This document shows, in pieces, positions 12,113 through 25,435 of a stretch of DNA of 64,000 nt. Position numbers and translations under genes: made by a program. Under the pieces are notes generated by a model that was not told where the DNA came from, ran no database searches, and worked only from the letters and a program-made list of their open reading frames with translations. Location: assembly GCA_019454045.1 (NCBI GenBank), contig SKCR01017974.1:62001-126000 (forward strand), in the 5' to 3' direction. The first letter of the stretch is position 1, and each line of letters begins with the position of its first letter. Origin of the DNA: Zanthoxylum bungeanum. Lineage: Eukaryota; Streptophyta; Magnoliopsida; Sapindales; Rutaceae.

Positions 12113-15100
12113 GGCACATAGCCAGTCACTCAAGTGTCCCACACCCGAACTATGTACGGTTCGCTCAAATTGCTGAGGAAAAGTTTTCGTCAGCGGATTT
12201 GCATGATTATCGTCTGACGCGATTTACACGATCATCACATCGCCATGATGTATGATCCGAACGAATCAGATGAATATCGAAGTATATATCTGGATCGTCG
12301 ATGGGACCTTTAATTCCTTAGCCTGTGCTGACGCCTAGCTCAGCCGCTAACAGAACTATATCTAATCTAATTAGATTTATTTTCGACCCAAATGGCTTCT
12401 ATTGCTGCCTCGGCTGCAGCAATAATCCGCATTTGTTGTTTATTCGGCAACAGTTATCTTGCTAGGAAGATTTCCAGCTCACTGTCCCAGTGTTCAAACT
12501 TTTATAGTACCGTAGTATTTAATTGTTTGGAAACTTGCAACAGTGATCCCAGTCACTTCAAGTTCTCCTTCTCCATAGTTTAAGATAGCATCTTTAGTTC
12601 TCTGAGATACTAACAGATGTTCTTAATTTCAATCCAGTGACTATCACTTGGATTGACCTGATCGTGACTCTATATGCTCGAAGCGTATGAGACACCAAAT
12701 CAAGTACATTTTAAATGTACAATTTCCCAGAGAGTGTTAACAACTCCAAATCTATCCCAGTAGATCTTTATTCCTTGAATAAAGGTTGTTACTCCCCAGA
12801 ATTCTACGGAGAATTTCTATGAAATCCAAGCTTTCACAATAGCTTTATGGGAATATACTTGTCAGTGCGCTCTCCCACTAACCTCCTTATATACACAAGA
12901 ATTATTTCATTTTTATTCAAATCATAAACCATTATGATTATTTCAAAACGACAGTTCCAAGAACCTTATGCTTGCTTCAATCCAAACATGGATCGAATAA
13001 CCCGCAAACCTTGTTTGTTGGTTATACAAAATCGTCAGGATGTTCTAATCATCCTCCAAAAGGTTTCCTTTTCAGGAAAGCGATTTTGATCTGTAACTGA
13101 CATATTTCATAAATGAAATACGCAGTTATCAACAAGCATCTTCAAAATGGATTTACCATGGCAAAAGGTAAAAAGGATGAACCGTTATTAACACAATGTT
13201 GATAACGATACATTTCCGTCATAAGCCTAGCTTTGTACGTTGGTATGTTGCCATCCATGTATGTCTTCCTTGAAGACGTTTAATGTACTAATAGGCACAA
13301 TGCCTTGTGGTACAACAACTACTATCCAAAATAGTTGTTATACATGGAATCCATTTTGGACTCATGGCACTTTGCCATGAAAGGGAGTTGATACCTTGTA
13401 TCATTTCCTCGTACGTAGTCGGTTAGTATTCCTCAATAAGATTTACATCTTTATGAGGTTAGATCAGAAACCCATACCCTAGGTTGTTTTCTGACTCTTT
13501 CTCCGATCTACCCAGTTCTTGTGTATTCGAAGATTAATGGTACAGATTCATCATTGATGAACTGTTTGTGTCCATTAAGGACTTCGTGCCTTGAATAGTA
13601 TTACTCCGATTTTCATCGAGTATCACTATCCTCCCACTGACCACTGCATATCGGTATTCCTCTCAGGAAAACCGCATGGTGAGCAACAATCATATTGTTC
13701 TCATGTGAGATTTATAAGTAATATACTTAAGGTTTCCCTTAGGATAACCTATATTGGCACTTATCCAATTTGGGTTCTTAGTTTGATATCATCCAAACGT
13801 TATGCCTGGCATACCCAAATTATTAGGAGTGAGAAACCCCGTTTCTTTCCTGTTCATATCCTATATGATATCTGTCAAACAGATTTATATGGAACCTTAT
13901 TCTAAATAAGTTTTGCACTGTTAATACATATCATGTTTGAAGGAAATGATAGCTCAGAGCGACTCGTGATAAACCTATCTTGTCCAACAAAATTCTGTTT
14001 TTAGTTCGACACACCGTCAAACTGACGTGTCTCGGGAGGAGTCCTCATCTGAAAGAATACCATACTCTTTCATGTATGTATAAAACTTAATGCTTAAGTA
14101 TTTTCATTACGGTCTTACCGCGACGGTATAATACTATAGCCGATCTGTTTATCTACTTCGTGTCGAAACTCTAATAGTTTCCGATCTGTGTTCTTCAAAA
14201 GAAACACATAACCATAACGTGATGCCACATCCGTTAAGGTCACGAAATATTCATGTTCACATCTAGCCTAGCTAGATATGGGCCCACTAACTTCACCATG
14301 AATAGGGCTAAAAGATCGGTGGCACTTACACTATTACCAAGTAAACAGTGTTTTAGGTACTTTACCTAACAAACTAGATTCGTAGACTTTATTTGAATAG
14401 TCAAATCAGTCCTAGTACCCACTCTTCAAAAGTGCGGATATACGAGTCTTGTTTAATTGTGTCCCAGACTACAATGCCACAAATAAGTCTCTACTTGATC
14501 AAATCAATTTGAGCTATTTATTTGTCATTTTATATGTTTTGAGATTTTAATTATATTCAAAATATAAATTATGTTATTCACATCTAATGTGTTTATCTCA
14601 GTATCATCTTTATATAATGAAACATTTAGTGTTCTAGAATATAAAGGTTTATTCACAATGGATTAAACACTGATATAGAGATAATGTCTCTAGTCAAACT
14701 AGTTACCTTATAACAGTTCCTAATTTAAGTACACACCCGAAGGGTAGTTCCTAAACTTAGGTATCTACGGTCGAAACAGCGACTTTCGTCCCGTTTCCGA
14801 TTCGCAGAGCAATCTCAGCTTGAAATCAGTATCCTGCTCAAAGCAGATTCTGAACATCAATACATATATTTTATGTACCACACTAAGTATTTAAAATCTA
14901 ATTTCAATACTAGTTGTGAACATAACTTTGACAAACATTTTTAAAGTCAGAGCCTTGCCCTTTCTTTAATTCCTTCATGTCTGCCATATCCAAATGGTAG
15001 TCACTTTGGTATATGTCAATTATCCTTTTCAATATTTTAGGAACCTTAGGCCAAGCCTTGGATTTTTAGAATATCGAAACGATGTGCACCTCGTGCTACA

Positions 15101-15418
15101 TGCCCAATTGCAAACTTTGACTTTTTCTCCTCTAGAATAGTCAATTATTCTCCAAGAATTATAATTGCAATTTTATACTTCTTAAATCTAAAATTAGATT
15201 TATGACAAATATATTAAATTAAGCACTAAAGTCATCATATAAATCTTCTAAAGATTTACGCTCTACTTATTTGCTTAATTTGGGCTTAAGGTATAATAAG
15301 TTATTTTATCAAATAAAGTAACCTATTATTTATTCCCAATTTGAAAATTAAATCATTTAAAACATTAATCCAAGATTATATTTTAAATATCCAACTTTTC
15401 AATTTTATCTTGATTACA
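12113..15418 (-). pseudogene. Copia-4 gag-pol, deeply decayed
   Basis: Co-linear at DNA level with Copia-3 gag-pol, but with stops and indels in every frame. The position of the gag start codon reads ATA (15416-15418). Short stretches remain recognisable, for example antisense of the integrase-RT linker around 13600-13900. Open frames on the plus strand here, such as 13591-13905, are antisense shadows. The Copia-7 copy carries the same lesions where I compared them (14815-15000 against 54230-54440), so decay preceded the spread of this line. Confidence 0.82.
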
Positions 15419-17900
15419 ATAGTCCAACTATTTAATCAACGATTAGTGGTACTATATATATTATAATGATTATAATAGTCCAACTATATAATCAAATATA
15501 ATCCAAATTAATTAACCTCGATTACATTGATTACTATAATACATTATTAAAATCAACTGTGAACTGAAATTAATTAATTCAAATATACTGATTAATATAA
15601 TCCAATTATATATAATCAACTATAATACAGTCCAACTGTTTATTAAAACAACAATTTAAATATTAGTCCAACTAACATTTAATATTACGACGAAATAATT
15701 TGAATGAGCGCGTATGGCGAGTAATTGAACGAATATTGCAAATTCAATTCTTGCCTCCCACTATTTTTCGTCGAGCCTCTAACCCTCTGTCGAGTACTCG
15801 GGAAACCGTGTTTCCTAGTGGGCTAAGATCCCGTTAAATATCACACAATCTTGACTTTGGCCAACAAATTGTATGATAATTAACTAGGTAGATCTCGAAG
15901 ATCATTGGATCTCATCCAACTCCTAGATCCAGTAGTAGGTGGACATCCAAGTCCGAAACATATATCTTATATATGCCTATATATCTAATATATACCCTAA
16001 CCTTTTTCCTCTGAATCAACTAGGCCTTGGCTTTGGCACAACAAACCTAATGATCCAGTCAAGCGCGGACCATTGACCATGGAAGCTTCGTAATCAATGT
16101 CGTTGGACAAGAAGTGGTCTTGACTTTGTCCAACAAACCACACTTGGACAAGACACCAATATGGAACAAAGCCTCGTGATTCAAACACATCTTCGACGGA
16201 CAAGGGCTTGACTTTGGCCAACAACCCATGCCAATCTAGGATCTTGAGTAAGAATCACTCAATAGAAGGAAAAGACGCATGATATTTGATGAGGGCTTTT
16301 CGCGTGCAAATTGGCTACCAATTTAATTATCTTTGTTAAGGTCTCATCATCAACCCTTAAACATGCATTCTAAATACATAATAAAGCGCATATGAAAATA
16401 AAATAAAATAATAATGATATGCGGATGTATACTTAACATATTGATCCTAGATCAAATCTCTCCTTTCTCACTCAAGCTAGCACTGTATTACTTCTACCCG
16501 TTACACTACACTTCTAAAGAAACCTCATTTATATTGAGGAGAATAGGTGAGAAGAGAATACAAAGAGAATAGAGGTGATAAGGCTGGACACGCAGGTCCA
16601 TTTAATAAATCGAATTTATTACAACAATTTCCAAAATTGCCTCACCCTACTAATATCAATCCGATATACATTATTCATTCATCACAACCACGTATTCACA
16701 CATAAGCATGCTATCAATCATCTAATCAAATTAATTAATCTGATAATTATGTGATCATCCAATGTTCAAACAACGATTTGATTTTGTCGAGTCAAACTCG
16801 TTTTTGCGAATAAGTACTCAAAGTACGAATTCATGAATTAAATTAAACTACAACATTAAATCAAATTAATATGTATTTAATACTAATTCACTATTCAATT
16901 CCAAATTAAATATTACACTTTATTTAATAAACCTTTTCGACTTAAATTCCAAATTTAATCGTGTCGGGTCTCAAAGCCCGATTAACGCCCAACGTTAGTT
17001 TAATTCAAGTCCAATGGGCTTTTAATTAATTTCTTTAAGGCGTGGGCTTCGGCAACCAAACCCCATAAGCCCAGAAATCAATTTAGGCCCATTAGGCCCA
17101 ATTAAACTTTAAAGGTTCATTAAGTCGCATTTGGGCTTTATGGAAGCGGTTTTGGGCCCAATTGGATCCAATCCATTTGGCCTAAACCCAACTTTGTACA
17201 ACAAAGCCCAATAAGCCCAATTGCAACTTAAGAAGCCCAAATCCAATTTAAGGCCCAAATAATTAAATTTCATAAATCCAATTACGCAATTTAATTACCT
17301 AAAGTGCATTACATGATTAATCAACTAAATCAATACTTCCAAACACCAAATTAGTCCAATTAATCATGCTCATTATCATTATCACATGTCCAACACATAA
17401 ATGAAAAAATCAAACCCATTACGTGCTTTAAAGCTCTCGGCCAAAGGAGGGATTTTGTGTCCGATTGGTTTCAATCCAATCAAACCCACAATCGACATTA
17501 AATCAACATCCTAAATGATTTCCAATACATCCAATGTCCTAAAATAAAAATACCAAGACATTCAAGGGCATAATCCAATTCGGCCAAGGTGATAACTTTT
17601 GGGGATTTTATGTTCAATTCAAAATCCAATCCAATTAGTTTCAAATTAACATTATCTTTAATGATTCCAACTCATCAAATGAATCAAAATCAAAAAATTC
17701 CAAGAACCCAAAAATCACATACACATTCGGCCAAGATGAAAAATTTGGGCAAATTTGATCCAATCACATTTTGTTGAAATTGATGAAATCAATCTTCAAT
17801 ATAACATATATTAAGCATGCTTAAACATCCAATTTTATAAAATCATGCTCAATTACAAAGTACCCAATTTTAAGCCCTACAATTTCATGCTTGAACCTAT
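15419..17900 (-). other. Copia-4 leader
   Basis: Leader of about 2.5 kb without a gene. The part next to gag (15420-15690) holds inverted repeats around CCA on the plus strand (TGG in element sense). The 18-bp motif is present at 16207-16224 and 15850-15867, and with one change (GTCC for GGCC) at 16119-16136. Confidence 0.75.
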
Positions 17901-17914
17901 AGCTCTTGATGCCA
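17901..17914 (-). other. Primer-binding site, Copia-4
   Basis: Minus-strand TGGCATCAAGAGCT one base from the LTR; a variant of the Met-tRNA type site, identical in its first 13 bases to Copia-7. Confidence 0.8.
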
Positions 17915-17915
17915 T

Positions 17916-20005
17916 TGTTTGGTTTTATCTAGGTCCCAAGATCAAACAAGACATGAAATACATGTGTGAATACATCAAAGGAGGTAGCGGAATACTCACA
18001 TCGATCGGTTGAGACGAATCGGCAACAAATAAAACAATTTTTGGCCTCTCCAAGTGGCGCCATTTGATGCAGTTCACTGCCAAGAAAAATCAGATTTGGA
18101 TGATGATTTTGAGCTCCAAGCTTGAATCAAACGGTTCCCGACTCATGGGTGAACCTCCCTACCACCTTCGCATATCTCGTAGTGTGCTAGCACTTGCGGT
18201 TTTGCCACAAAAACCCAACTCTTGCCTCGCTCATGCTCACTGTTTTAGTGTGAAACCAGTGGGTTTTGCCAAATGGGCGTGAGTTTGAAGAGAGAAAAGA
18301 GAGAGAAGAAAGTTGTGTAATAGGTTAGTAAAACCTTTTCCAAAAAGGTTTGATATATTTTTCCATAAAATATACAAAGCATTTACCAAATAATAAATTA
18401 AAATCAATTGGTAAATACTTTCCACCAACTTACACTATTTCACCAAAAAACACATCACTATTCATGTTTTACTTTATTAAAGTGACATGTCTTTCAATCA
18501 ATCAATCACATCAATCAATCACATCACTCAAAGTGACATTTGATTTGATGCTTGATGCGACGATGATTGACGCTTGATGTGACTTGCGTTGCCGCACTCG
18601 AATTCGAAATACGAATGCGCTCGCAATCACACTTGGGCTCGGGTTCGCTAATTCTCAATAGCGAATATTCCGTTGCGTCGTAATTAAATGATTACGCCAA
18701 GCGAATTCACTATTCACGTCGCTAACGAATTAATTCTAAATTAATTTGTTCGCCCGAATTAAAATCCAATTTCAATTCCGCGTCGAAATCCAATTTCGTT
18801 TAATATATCGAATATATTAATTTAATCGATTAATTCCAAATTAATCATTTCCTCTCTTTAGACGATATTTTATCCTAGATAAAATATCTCCGTAACTAAT
18901 CCTAGATTAATTTTCTCTCTCTTCTATATAATCCCAGATTATTTAAGAGTGCGAGTCATACGTCATCGGTGAATTATCGGGAAGCGGAAGCGACACATGA
19001 GATCCCGGTTATGTGGCAGTAGTAAATGCGGTCGTCGGAGTATCCGAATCACGTACGTACCAAGTACCACGTTCTACCGATTTACGAGACAAGGTCGGCT
19101 TCTAGCAAAGCACCAAGTCTACCCAATTCTCCGGACATATTCTTATAAGAATATCTAAGGATCTATATCAAGCGTAGTATACCAAGTATTATGTAATCGG
19201 CCCAGTATCGGATAGTCACATGCTAGGGCTGGGGCTGGATAAGTGTCTGCCCCGTCCGAAGCACATGTCGGATGTCTGGTAACTAGTCTCTATAATCGGA
19301 TATACATGACTTGTCATAATATCCCGATGGCCGGCCAGCACTTAAGAGCACTAATACCGTATCCTGCGTGACATCATCTCCACTATGACTGGAGTGATAC
19401 TTCCGTCTTGACATCACACCCAATACTCTACGATTCTCAATATACCCAGCATTGGCGTACATAGAACCGGTTAGAGTCCTAGACGACCTCAACTAAAGTA
19501 TATTGATTGTCGTAAGCATTAGCGGTGCAAGTCTCAGGTTAAGACCAAATACACCTACCCTGATGTCGGACTCCCATAGACACATAGTCATAATACCAAT
19601 GGGATTCCGAGGGGTTTTTCCAGAGCGAAGCTGTTTCCCGTACCATCGGTGAAACACGACCTCCTATCGCACTTGCATAAGTATCCAATACTTATATATA
19701 TGAGAACTATGTCGTTGTGCCCTCACAACGCGCACAAGTGCAGTACTAGCCTATTCCGCATTATCGATGTCCAGTCTCGATAATACTCCGGCTAGGGATA
19801 TTTAAATGATTAATCCTTCGTGGACTGATACTGTCTCATATCATTCTCATCCAGGAACTAATCATAGGGACCTCTCTTCATTTATAATATCTATGGTGAT
19901 CTAATCACAAATGAAGAGAGTGCAATTTCCTTGTCACATAGTTAATTGTTACAACAACACAATGATCTGTATAAATAGTGACGCTATGGGTCATTTTGTC
20001 CAACA
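17916..20005 (-). repeat. 5' LTR of Copia-4
   Basis: Plus-strand reading starts TGTTTGGTTT and ends TCCAACA; 2090 bp, nearly identical to 10014-12101. Confidence 0.92.
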
Positions 20006-20497
20006 TATGGGCCCATGTCTAGCCAGGCTAGAGGTGGATATGAATACTTCGTAACCTTTCCGGATGATGCATCACGTTTTGGTTATGTGTATCTTATGAG
20101 ACACAAGTCGGAAACTTTTGAGAAATTCAAAGAGTTTCGACACGAAGTAGAAAAACAGACAGGCAAAATTATTAAGACATTACGGTCGGACCGTGGTGAC
20201 GAATACTTGAGCAATGAGTTTCTTGATTACTTGAAAGAATATGGTATTCTTTCACAGTGGACTCCTCCTGGAACACCGCAATTAAACGGTGTGTCCGAAC
20301 GGAAAAACTGAACTTTGTTAGATATGGTGAGGTCTATGATGAGTCACACAGAGCTACCTATTTCCTTCTAGGGATATGCATTGAACTGTGCAATACTTAT
20401 TTTGAATAAGGTTTCGTCAAAGTCTGTTCAACAGACTCCATATGAAATATGGACAAGAAAGAAACCGGGTTTCTCATTCCTGAAGATTTGGGGTTGA
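20006..20497 (+). pseudogene. Copia-3 integrase, three nonsense codons
   Basis: Integrase core resuming right of Copia-4, starting at CGPMSSQARGG. The catalytic DDE residues survive: D in FPDDASR, D in LRSDRGDEY and E in VSERKN. In-frame stops follow at 20309-20311 (TGA), 20369-20371 (TAG) and 20495-20497 (TGA); all are in one frame, so these are point mutations. The TAG lies after PISF at the same codon as the TAG in Copia-6 (45935-45937). Integrase inserts element cDNA into the host genome; this copy cannot be made whole. Confidence 0.85.
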
Positions 20498-22440
20498 TGG
20501 GCATACGTCAAACATTTGGAAGGTACCAAACTGGAACCCAAATCGGATAAATGCCTATTTGTAGGATATTCTAGGGAAACCAAAGGATATTACTTCTATC
20601 ACCCACAAGAGAACAAAGTATTTGTTGGTCTGCATGCGGTTTTCCTTGAGAAGGAATTCCTAAATGCAGTGACAAGTGGGAGGAAAGTAGAACTCGATGA
20701 AAATCGGAGTGATACTGTTCTTGGCACAGAATCCTTAATGGAACATGAACAGTCCATCAGGGATGAGACTGTACCACAATCTTCGAATACACAAGGATCG
20801 CGTAGGTCGGAGAGAGTCATAAAACAACCTGAGAGGTATGGGTTTCTGATCTCACCTCATGTGGATATTAATCTTATTCAGGAAGAAGATCTGACTACGT
20901 ATGAGGAAGCGATCCAGGGTATAGACTCTGGTTTATGGCAAGATGCCATGAATTCCGAAATGGATTCCATGTACACCAACCAAGTTTGGACACTGGTTGA
21001 TGCACCAGAAGGCGTAAAGCCTATTGGTTCAAATGGGTCTTCAAGAGGAAGACTGACATGGATGGCAACGTACAAACGTACAAAGCTAGGCTTGTAGCGA
21101 AAGGGTATCGTCAACGACATGGTGTTGATTACGATGAAACTTTTTCACCTGTTGCCATGATTAAATCCATTCGGATAATGCTTGCTATTGCTGCATATTT
21201 CAATTACGAGATATGGCAATTGGACGTCAAAACTGTTTTCCTTAACGGAAACCTTTTAGAGGATGTTTACATGCAACAGCCTGACGGTTTTGTCGTACCT
21301 AGACTTTCAAAGTTCAAACAAGGTTTGTAAGTTAAATTGATCCATTTATGGATTGAAGCAAGCATCGCGTTCTTGGAACCAACATTTTGATGAGATCATA
21401 GAAGAATATGATTTCATTCAAAACGATGATGATCCTTGTGTATATAAGAAGGTTAGTGGGAGTGCACTGACATTCATTGTCCTTTACGTTGACGATGTAT
21501 TGCTAATTGGCAATGACATTCCCATGTTAGCATCGGTGAAAGCTTACATTTCATTAAAATTCTCCATAAATGATCTGAGAGAATCAGCCTTTATTCTAGG
21601 AATAAAGATCTACCGAGATAGATCTAGAAAGCTGTTTGGACTCTCCCAGAGCACGTACATTGAAAAAGTGTTGAAGAGATTCAACATGGATCAGTCCAAG
21701 AGGGGACTGTTGCCAGTGTCACATGGCGTCACTCTATCTAAGGACATGTGTCCTAAAACTCAAGATGAGAGAGACAACATGAGTCGGATACCGTTCGCCT
21801 CGGTAGTCGGATCGATCATATATGCCATGATATGTACGCGACTTGATGTCTCCTATGCTTTGAGCATGTGTAGTCGCTATCAGGCCGATCCAGGTGATAG
21901 TCACTGGATGGCGGTTAAGAATATCCTAAAGTATCTTAGACGAACAAAGGATGCTTTCTTAATCTATGAAGATGCAGAACTTGAGGTAACTGGGTATACC
22001 GATGCAAGTTTCCAAATCGATAAAGATGACTGCAAGTCGCAATCGGGGGTACATATTTTGTTTGAATAACATAGCAGTAAGCTGGAAATCTTCCAAGCAA
22101 GAAAGTTGCCGATTCAACAACAGAGGCAGAGTATATTGCTGCAGCTGAAGCAGCAAAAGAGGCAGTTGGATCCGAAAATTCCTAATTGGATTAGGAGTAG
22201 TTCCGTTAGCAGCTGAGCCCGTTCCATTGTATTGTGACAATAACCGGGGCTATAGCGCAGGCTAATGAACCGCGGTCTCATCAACGATCCAAGCATGTTC
22301 TTCGACGTTTCCATCTGATTCGTTAGATCATACATCGTGGCGATGTGAAGATGAAGATCGAGAAGGTCACATCAGAGGACAACATAGCAGATTCGCTAAC
22401 GAAAGCTATTCCTCAGTAAAAGTTTGAGCGACATGTACTT
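20498..22440 (+). pseudogene. Copia-3 reverse transcriptase and RNase H, frameshifted
   Basis: Continues the integrase frame with the C-terminal linker (KCLFVGY, GYYFYHPQENKVF), then the RT domain. A one-base deletion near 21030, just after KPIG, shifts the frame. The next frame (21058-21330) carries KARLVAKGYRQRHGVDY and ends in a second shift. The third (21353-22069) has the catalytic YVDDVLL and the start of RNase H (GYTDASFQIDKDD). RNase H then continues in other frames to NIADSLTKAIPQ, 22380-22425. Copia RT and RNase H copy element RNA into DNA inside the particle. All catalytic motifs are still readable, but the protein is in pieces. Confidence 0.87.
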
Positions 22441-22479
22441 AGTTCAGGTATTAGATTCTTAAGTGACTGGCTATAGGCT

Positions 22480-22490
22480 AAGTGGGAGAT
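22480..22490 (+). other. Polypurine tract, Copia-3
   Basis: AAGTGGGAGAT directly before the 3' LTR. Confidence 0.88.
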
Positions 22491-24425
22491 TGTTAGACAA
22501 TTATGACCCATAGCGTCACTATTTCTAAAAGACATTGTGGTTTTTGTACAAATTAATTATGTACAATGAAATTGCATTTTATCATTTTGTAATTTGATTA
22601 CTTAATATATATAAATGATAAAAGTCCCTATGATTAGTTTCGGATTATAAGATATGAGACAGTATCAATCCATAAAGGTTAATCATTAAAATCCCTAGTC
22701 GTAGTATTATCGAGACTGTACATCGATAATGCGAATAGACTAGTATCGCACTTGTGCGTGTTATGGAAGCGTAACAACATAGTTCTCATATATTTAAGTA
22801 TTGGATACTTATGCAAGTGTGATAGGAGGTTGGTTTACCGATGGTACGGAAACAGCTTCGCTCTGGATAGACCCCGCGGAATCCCATTGGTAGTATGACT
22901 ATGTGTGTCTGGGAATCCGCATCAGGGTAGGTGTATTTGGTCTTAACCTGAGACTTGCATTGCTAGTACTTACGATAATCAATACGCTTTGGTTTTGGTC
23001 GTCCAAGACTTTAACAGGTTCTGTGTATGCCTCTTCTGGGTTTATTGAGAATCGTAGTGTATTGGGTGTAATGTCAAGATGGAAGTATCACTTCAGTCAT
23101 ATGGAGATGATGATCACGCAGGGATACAGAACTGGTACTCTAAATGGTTGCAACCATCGGATAATATGACAAGGTCATGATTATCCGATTTAAAGAGACT
23201 AGTTACTTGTAATCCGATATATGCTTCGTACGGGGCAGACACTATTCCAGCCACAGGCCTTGCATGTGACATCAGATACAGGATCGCTATACACAATACT
23301 ACGTATACTACGCCTGATATAGATTATATATTCCTTTAAGAATATTTCTGGACAATTGGGTAGGCACTGTGCTTTGTTAGAAGCCAACCATGTCTCGTAG
23401 ATCAGTAAAAATGTAGTACGAGGTACGTACGTGTTTGGATAGTCCGACGACCGGATTTACTGCCAACATATCCAGGGATCTCTTGGGTCACTTCCCGAAG
23501 ATTCAACGATGACGTATGATTCGAGCATAATTAATCTGGGATTAATTATGGATAGATTTTATCTAGGATAAAATACTATTTGAAGAGAGAGAACGATTAA
23601 TTTGGAATTAATCGTTAAAATAATATATTCGATATATTAAACGAAATTAGATTTCGACGCGGAATTAAAACTAGATTTTAATTCGGGCAAACGAATTAAT
23701 TTAGAATTAATTCACTAGCGACGTGGATAGTAATTTTGCTTGGCATTATTATTTAATTAAATTTGATTTAATTACGTCGCAACGGAAAGTTCGTTAATTT
23801 GGAATTAGCGAACCCGAGCCCGGGAGTGTTTGCGGGCCCACTCGGATTTCGAATCAAGTGGGGCCCACATGTCACATCATTAGTCACATCACTTGTCACT
23901 TTGAGTGATGGGTTTTGGTGAGAATGATTTTAACTTGTTTTACACTCCAAGTTAAAGTGACATGATTGACTTATTACCAAATATTTGGTAAATCATTTAT
24001 TTGATTTTTTGAAATCAAAATTTGTTTAGTCAACACACATCTCACTCTCTCTCACCCACGCAAATCTCACAAAATTGCACTCTCTCCATTTCTTCTTCAT
24101 TGCCGAATGCACAAGGAGGAAGAAGATATTTTTTGTTGCAAAAAATTACCAAGAGCTAGCACTCACAAGAATCATAAAAGGTGATATGGAAACCAACTTT
24201 GGAGCTTGGAATCACCATTGAAGCTTGGAGCTTAAAGATCAAAGTTCATCTTCAACAAAAATTGGGACCTTAGCCGAATCTTGGAGAGCTTCAACAAGGA
24301 GGAAAATTTTTGAACTCAACACTTCCATAATCCGCTCATTGTAAGTATGATTTCGCCATACTTCTTTAATGTATTCACATGATTTTCTATGCTTGAATGA
24401 TTTTGGGACTATAGTAGAACCAACA
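22491..24425 (+). repeat. 3' LTR of Copia-3
   Basis: Starts TGTTAGACAA, ends CCAACA, 1935 bp; followed by the CAACT duplication and Copia-2 leader. Confidence 0.93.
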
Positions 24426-25435
24426 CAACTCGTTTAAGAATAAATACTTAAAGTATGTATTCTTGAATTATATCGAACTACAATTTTAAATCAAATTTTA
24501 TTTGTATCCAATACTAATTCAAAATTAATTCCAAATTAAATAATTACACATATTTTAGTGACTTTTAGACTTAGATTCTAAATCCAATCTTAATGGGTCT
24601 CAAAGGCCCAATTTACATCCAATGCCAATTTAATTAAAGTCCAATGGGCTTTCAATTAATTTTTAAGGCATGTGCTTTGGCAATTATGGATCCAATCCAA
24701 GATACCAATGCCCAATTAGGAATCACCATTTGCCATAAAATCAATTTTGGCCCATTAGGCCCAATTAAATATTAAAAGGCCCAAAAGTTATATTTGGACT
24801 TTATGAAAATGGTTTTAGGCCCAATTTGGATCCAATCCAATTGTCCAAAACCAAGCTTGGCCCAACCAAGCCCATTAAGGCAAAATACAACAAATTAGCC
24901 CAATCCAATTTTAAAGACTAATTTATATTAATCATAATATTCTAAATATCATATTAATTTAATTAAAGTGTAATTGCCATAATTAATTAATTAAACTAAT
25001 ATTTCCAAAATATCAATTAAACTAATTAATCATTCTTTGATTATCCAACTCATGTCCAACACAAATTGAAGCAAAACAATTCATTCCAACATGCTTAAGG
25101 TTCACGACAATTTGGGGAAATATTATCCAATTTTGATTTCAATCAAATTAAATCAACAATCAATATTCATTTCATGCTGTAAACATATCCAATAGTCTAA
25201 AATCAAAAAATCACCATGATACAACAAGGGTTTATATTCGGCCAAAGTGGGATTTTAAAGGAAAATTAATCTAATCAATTTATCACAAAATCAATCATGC
25301 ATAACTCCAAGTTATCATCATATAACCATAACCAAACAACCAATTTAGGCATTTACAAGCTCCAAGTATAAAATCCCAAATTAAAGTATATGAACCCTAA
25401 ATACAAATCATGCTTAGAAAAGCTCATGATACCAT
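24426..25435 (-). other. Copia-2 leader, proximal piece and primer site
   Basis: Resumes the Copia-2 leader after Copia-3. It matches the first kilobase of the Copia-3 leader in reverse complement. The primer site is at 25422-25434 (minus TGGTATCATGAGC). No gene seen. Confidence 0.82.

Larger units (their letters stand above)
10014..20005 (-). mobile_element. Copia-4, non-autonomous copia element
   Basis: Minus-strand element with LTRs 10014-12101 (3') and 17916-20005 (5'), primer site 17901-17914 and polypurine tract 12102-12112. Its 5.8-kb internal region is co-linear with gag-pol of Copia-3 but so decayed that no domain can be translated. The same decayed sequence occurs in Copia-7. LTR lengths of 2088 and 2090 bp with few differences point to a recent insertion. 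It disrupts Copia-3 pol. Confidence 0.9.
4420..24425 (+). mobile_element. Copia-3, full-length but broken, with nested insertion
   Basis: Ty1/copia element with both LTRs (4420-6355 and 22491-24425), Met-tRNA primer site, long leader, gag, protease, integrase, reverse transcriptase, RNase H and polypurine tract in the standard copia order, flanked by CAACT duplications. Copia-4 is inserted in the pol frame at 10014-20005. Without that insertion the element is about 10 kb. It cannot encode a full Gag-Pol: at least four in-frame stops and several frameshifts are visible. Confidence 0.93.

Noticed and set aside
13591..13905. Plus-strand 104-residue frame with a relative at 55341-55676
   Set aside because: Both are antisense to the decayed pol of Copia-4 and Copia-7; the similarity reflects the shared DNA.
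17901..17914. tRNA genes suggested by tRNA-complementary stretches
   Set aside because: Only 12-18 bp match and all sit at LTR ends; they are primer-binding sites, not tRNA genes.
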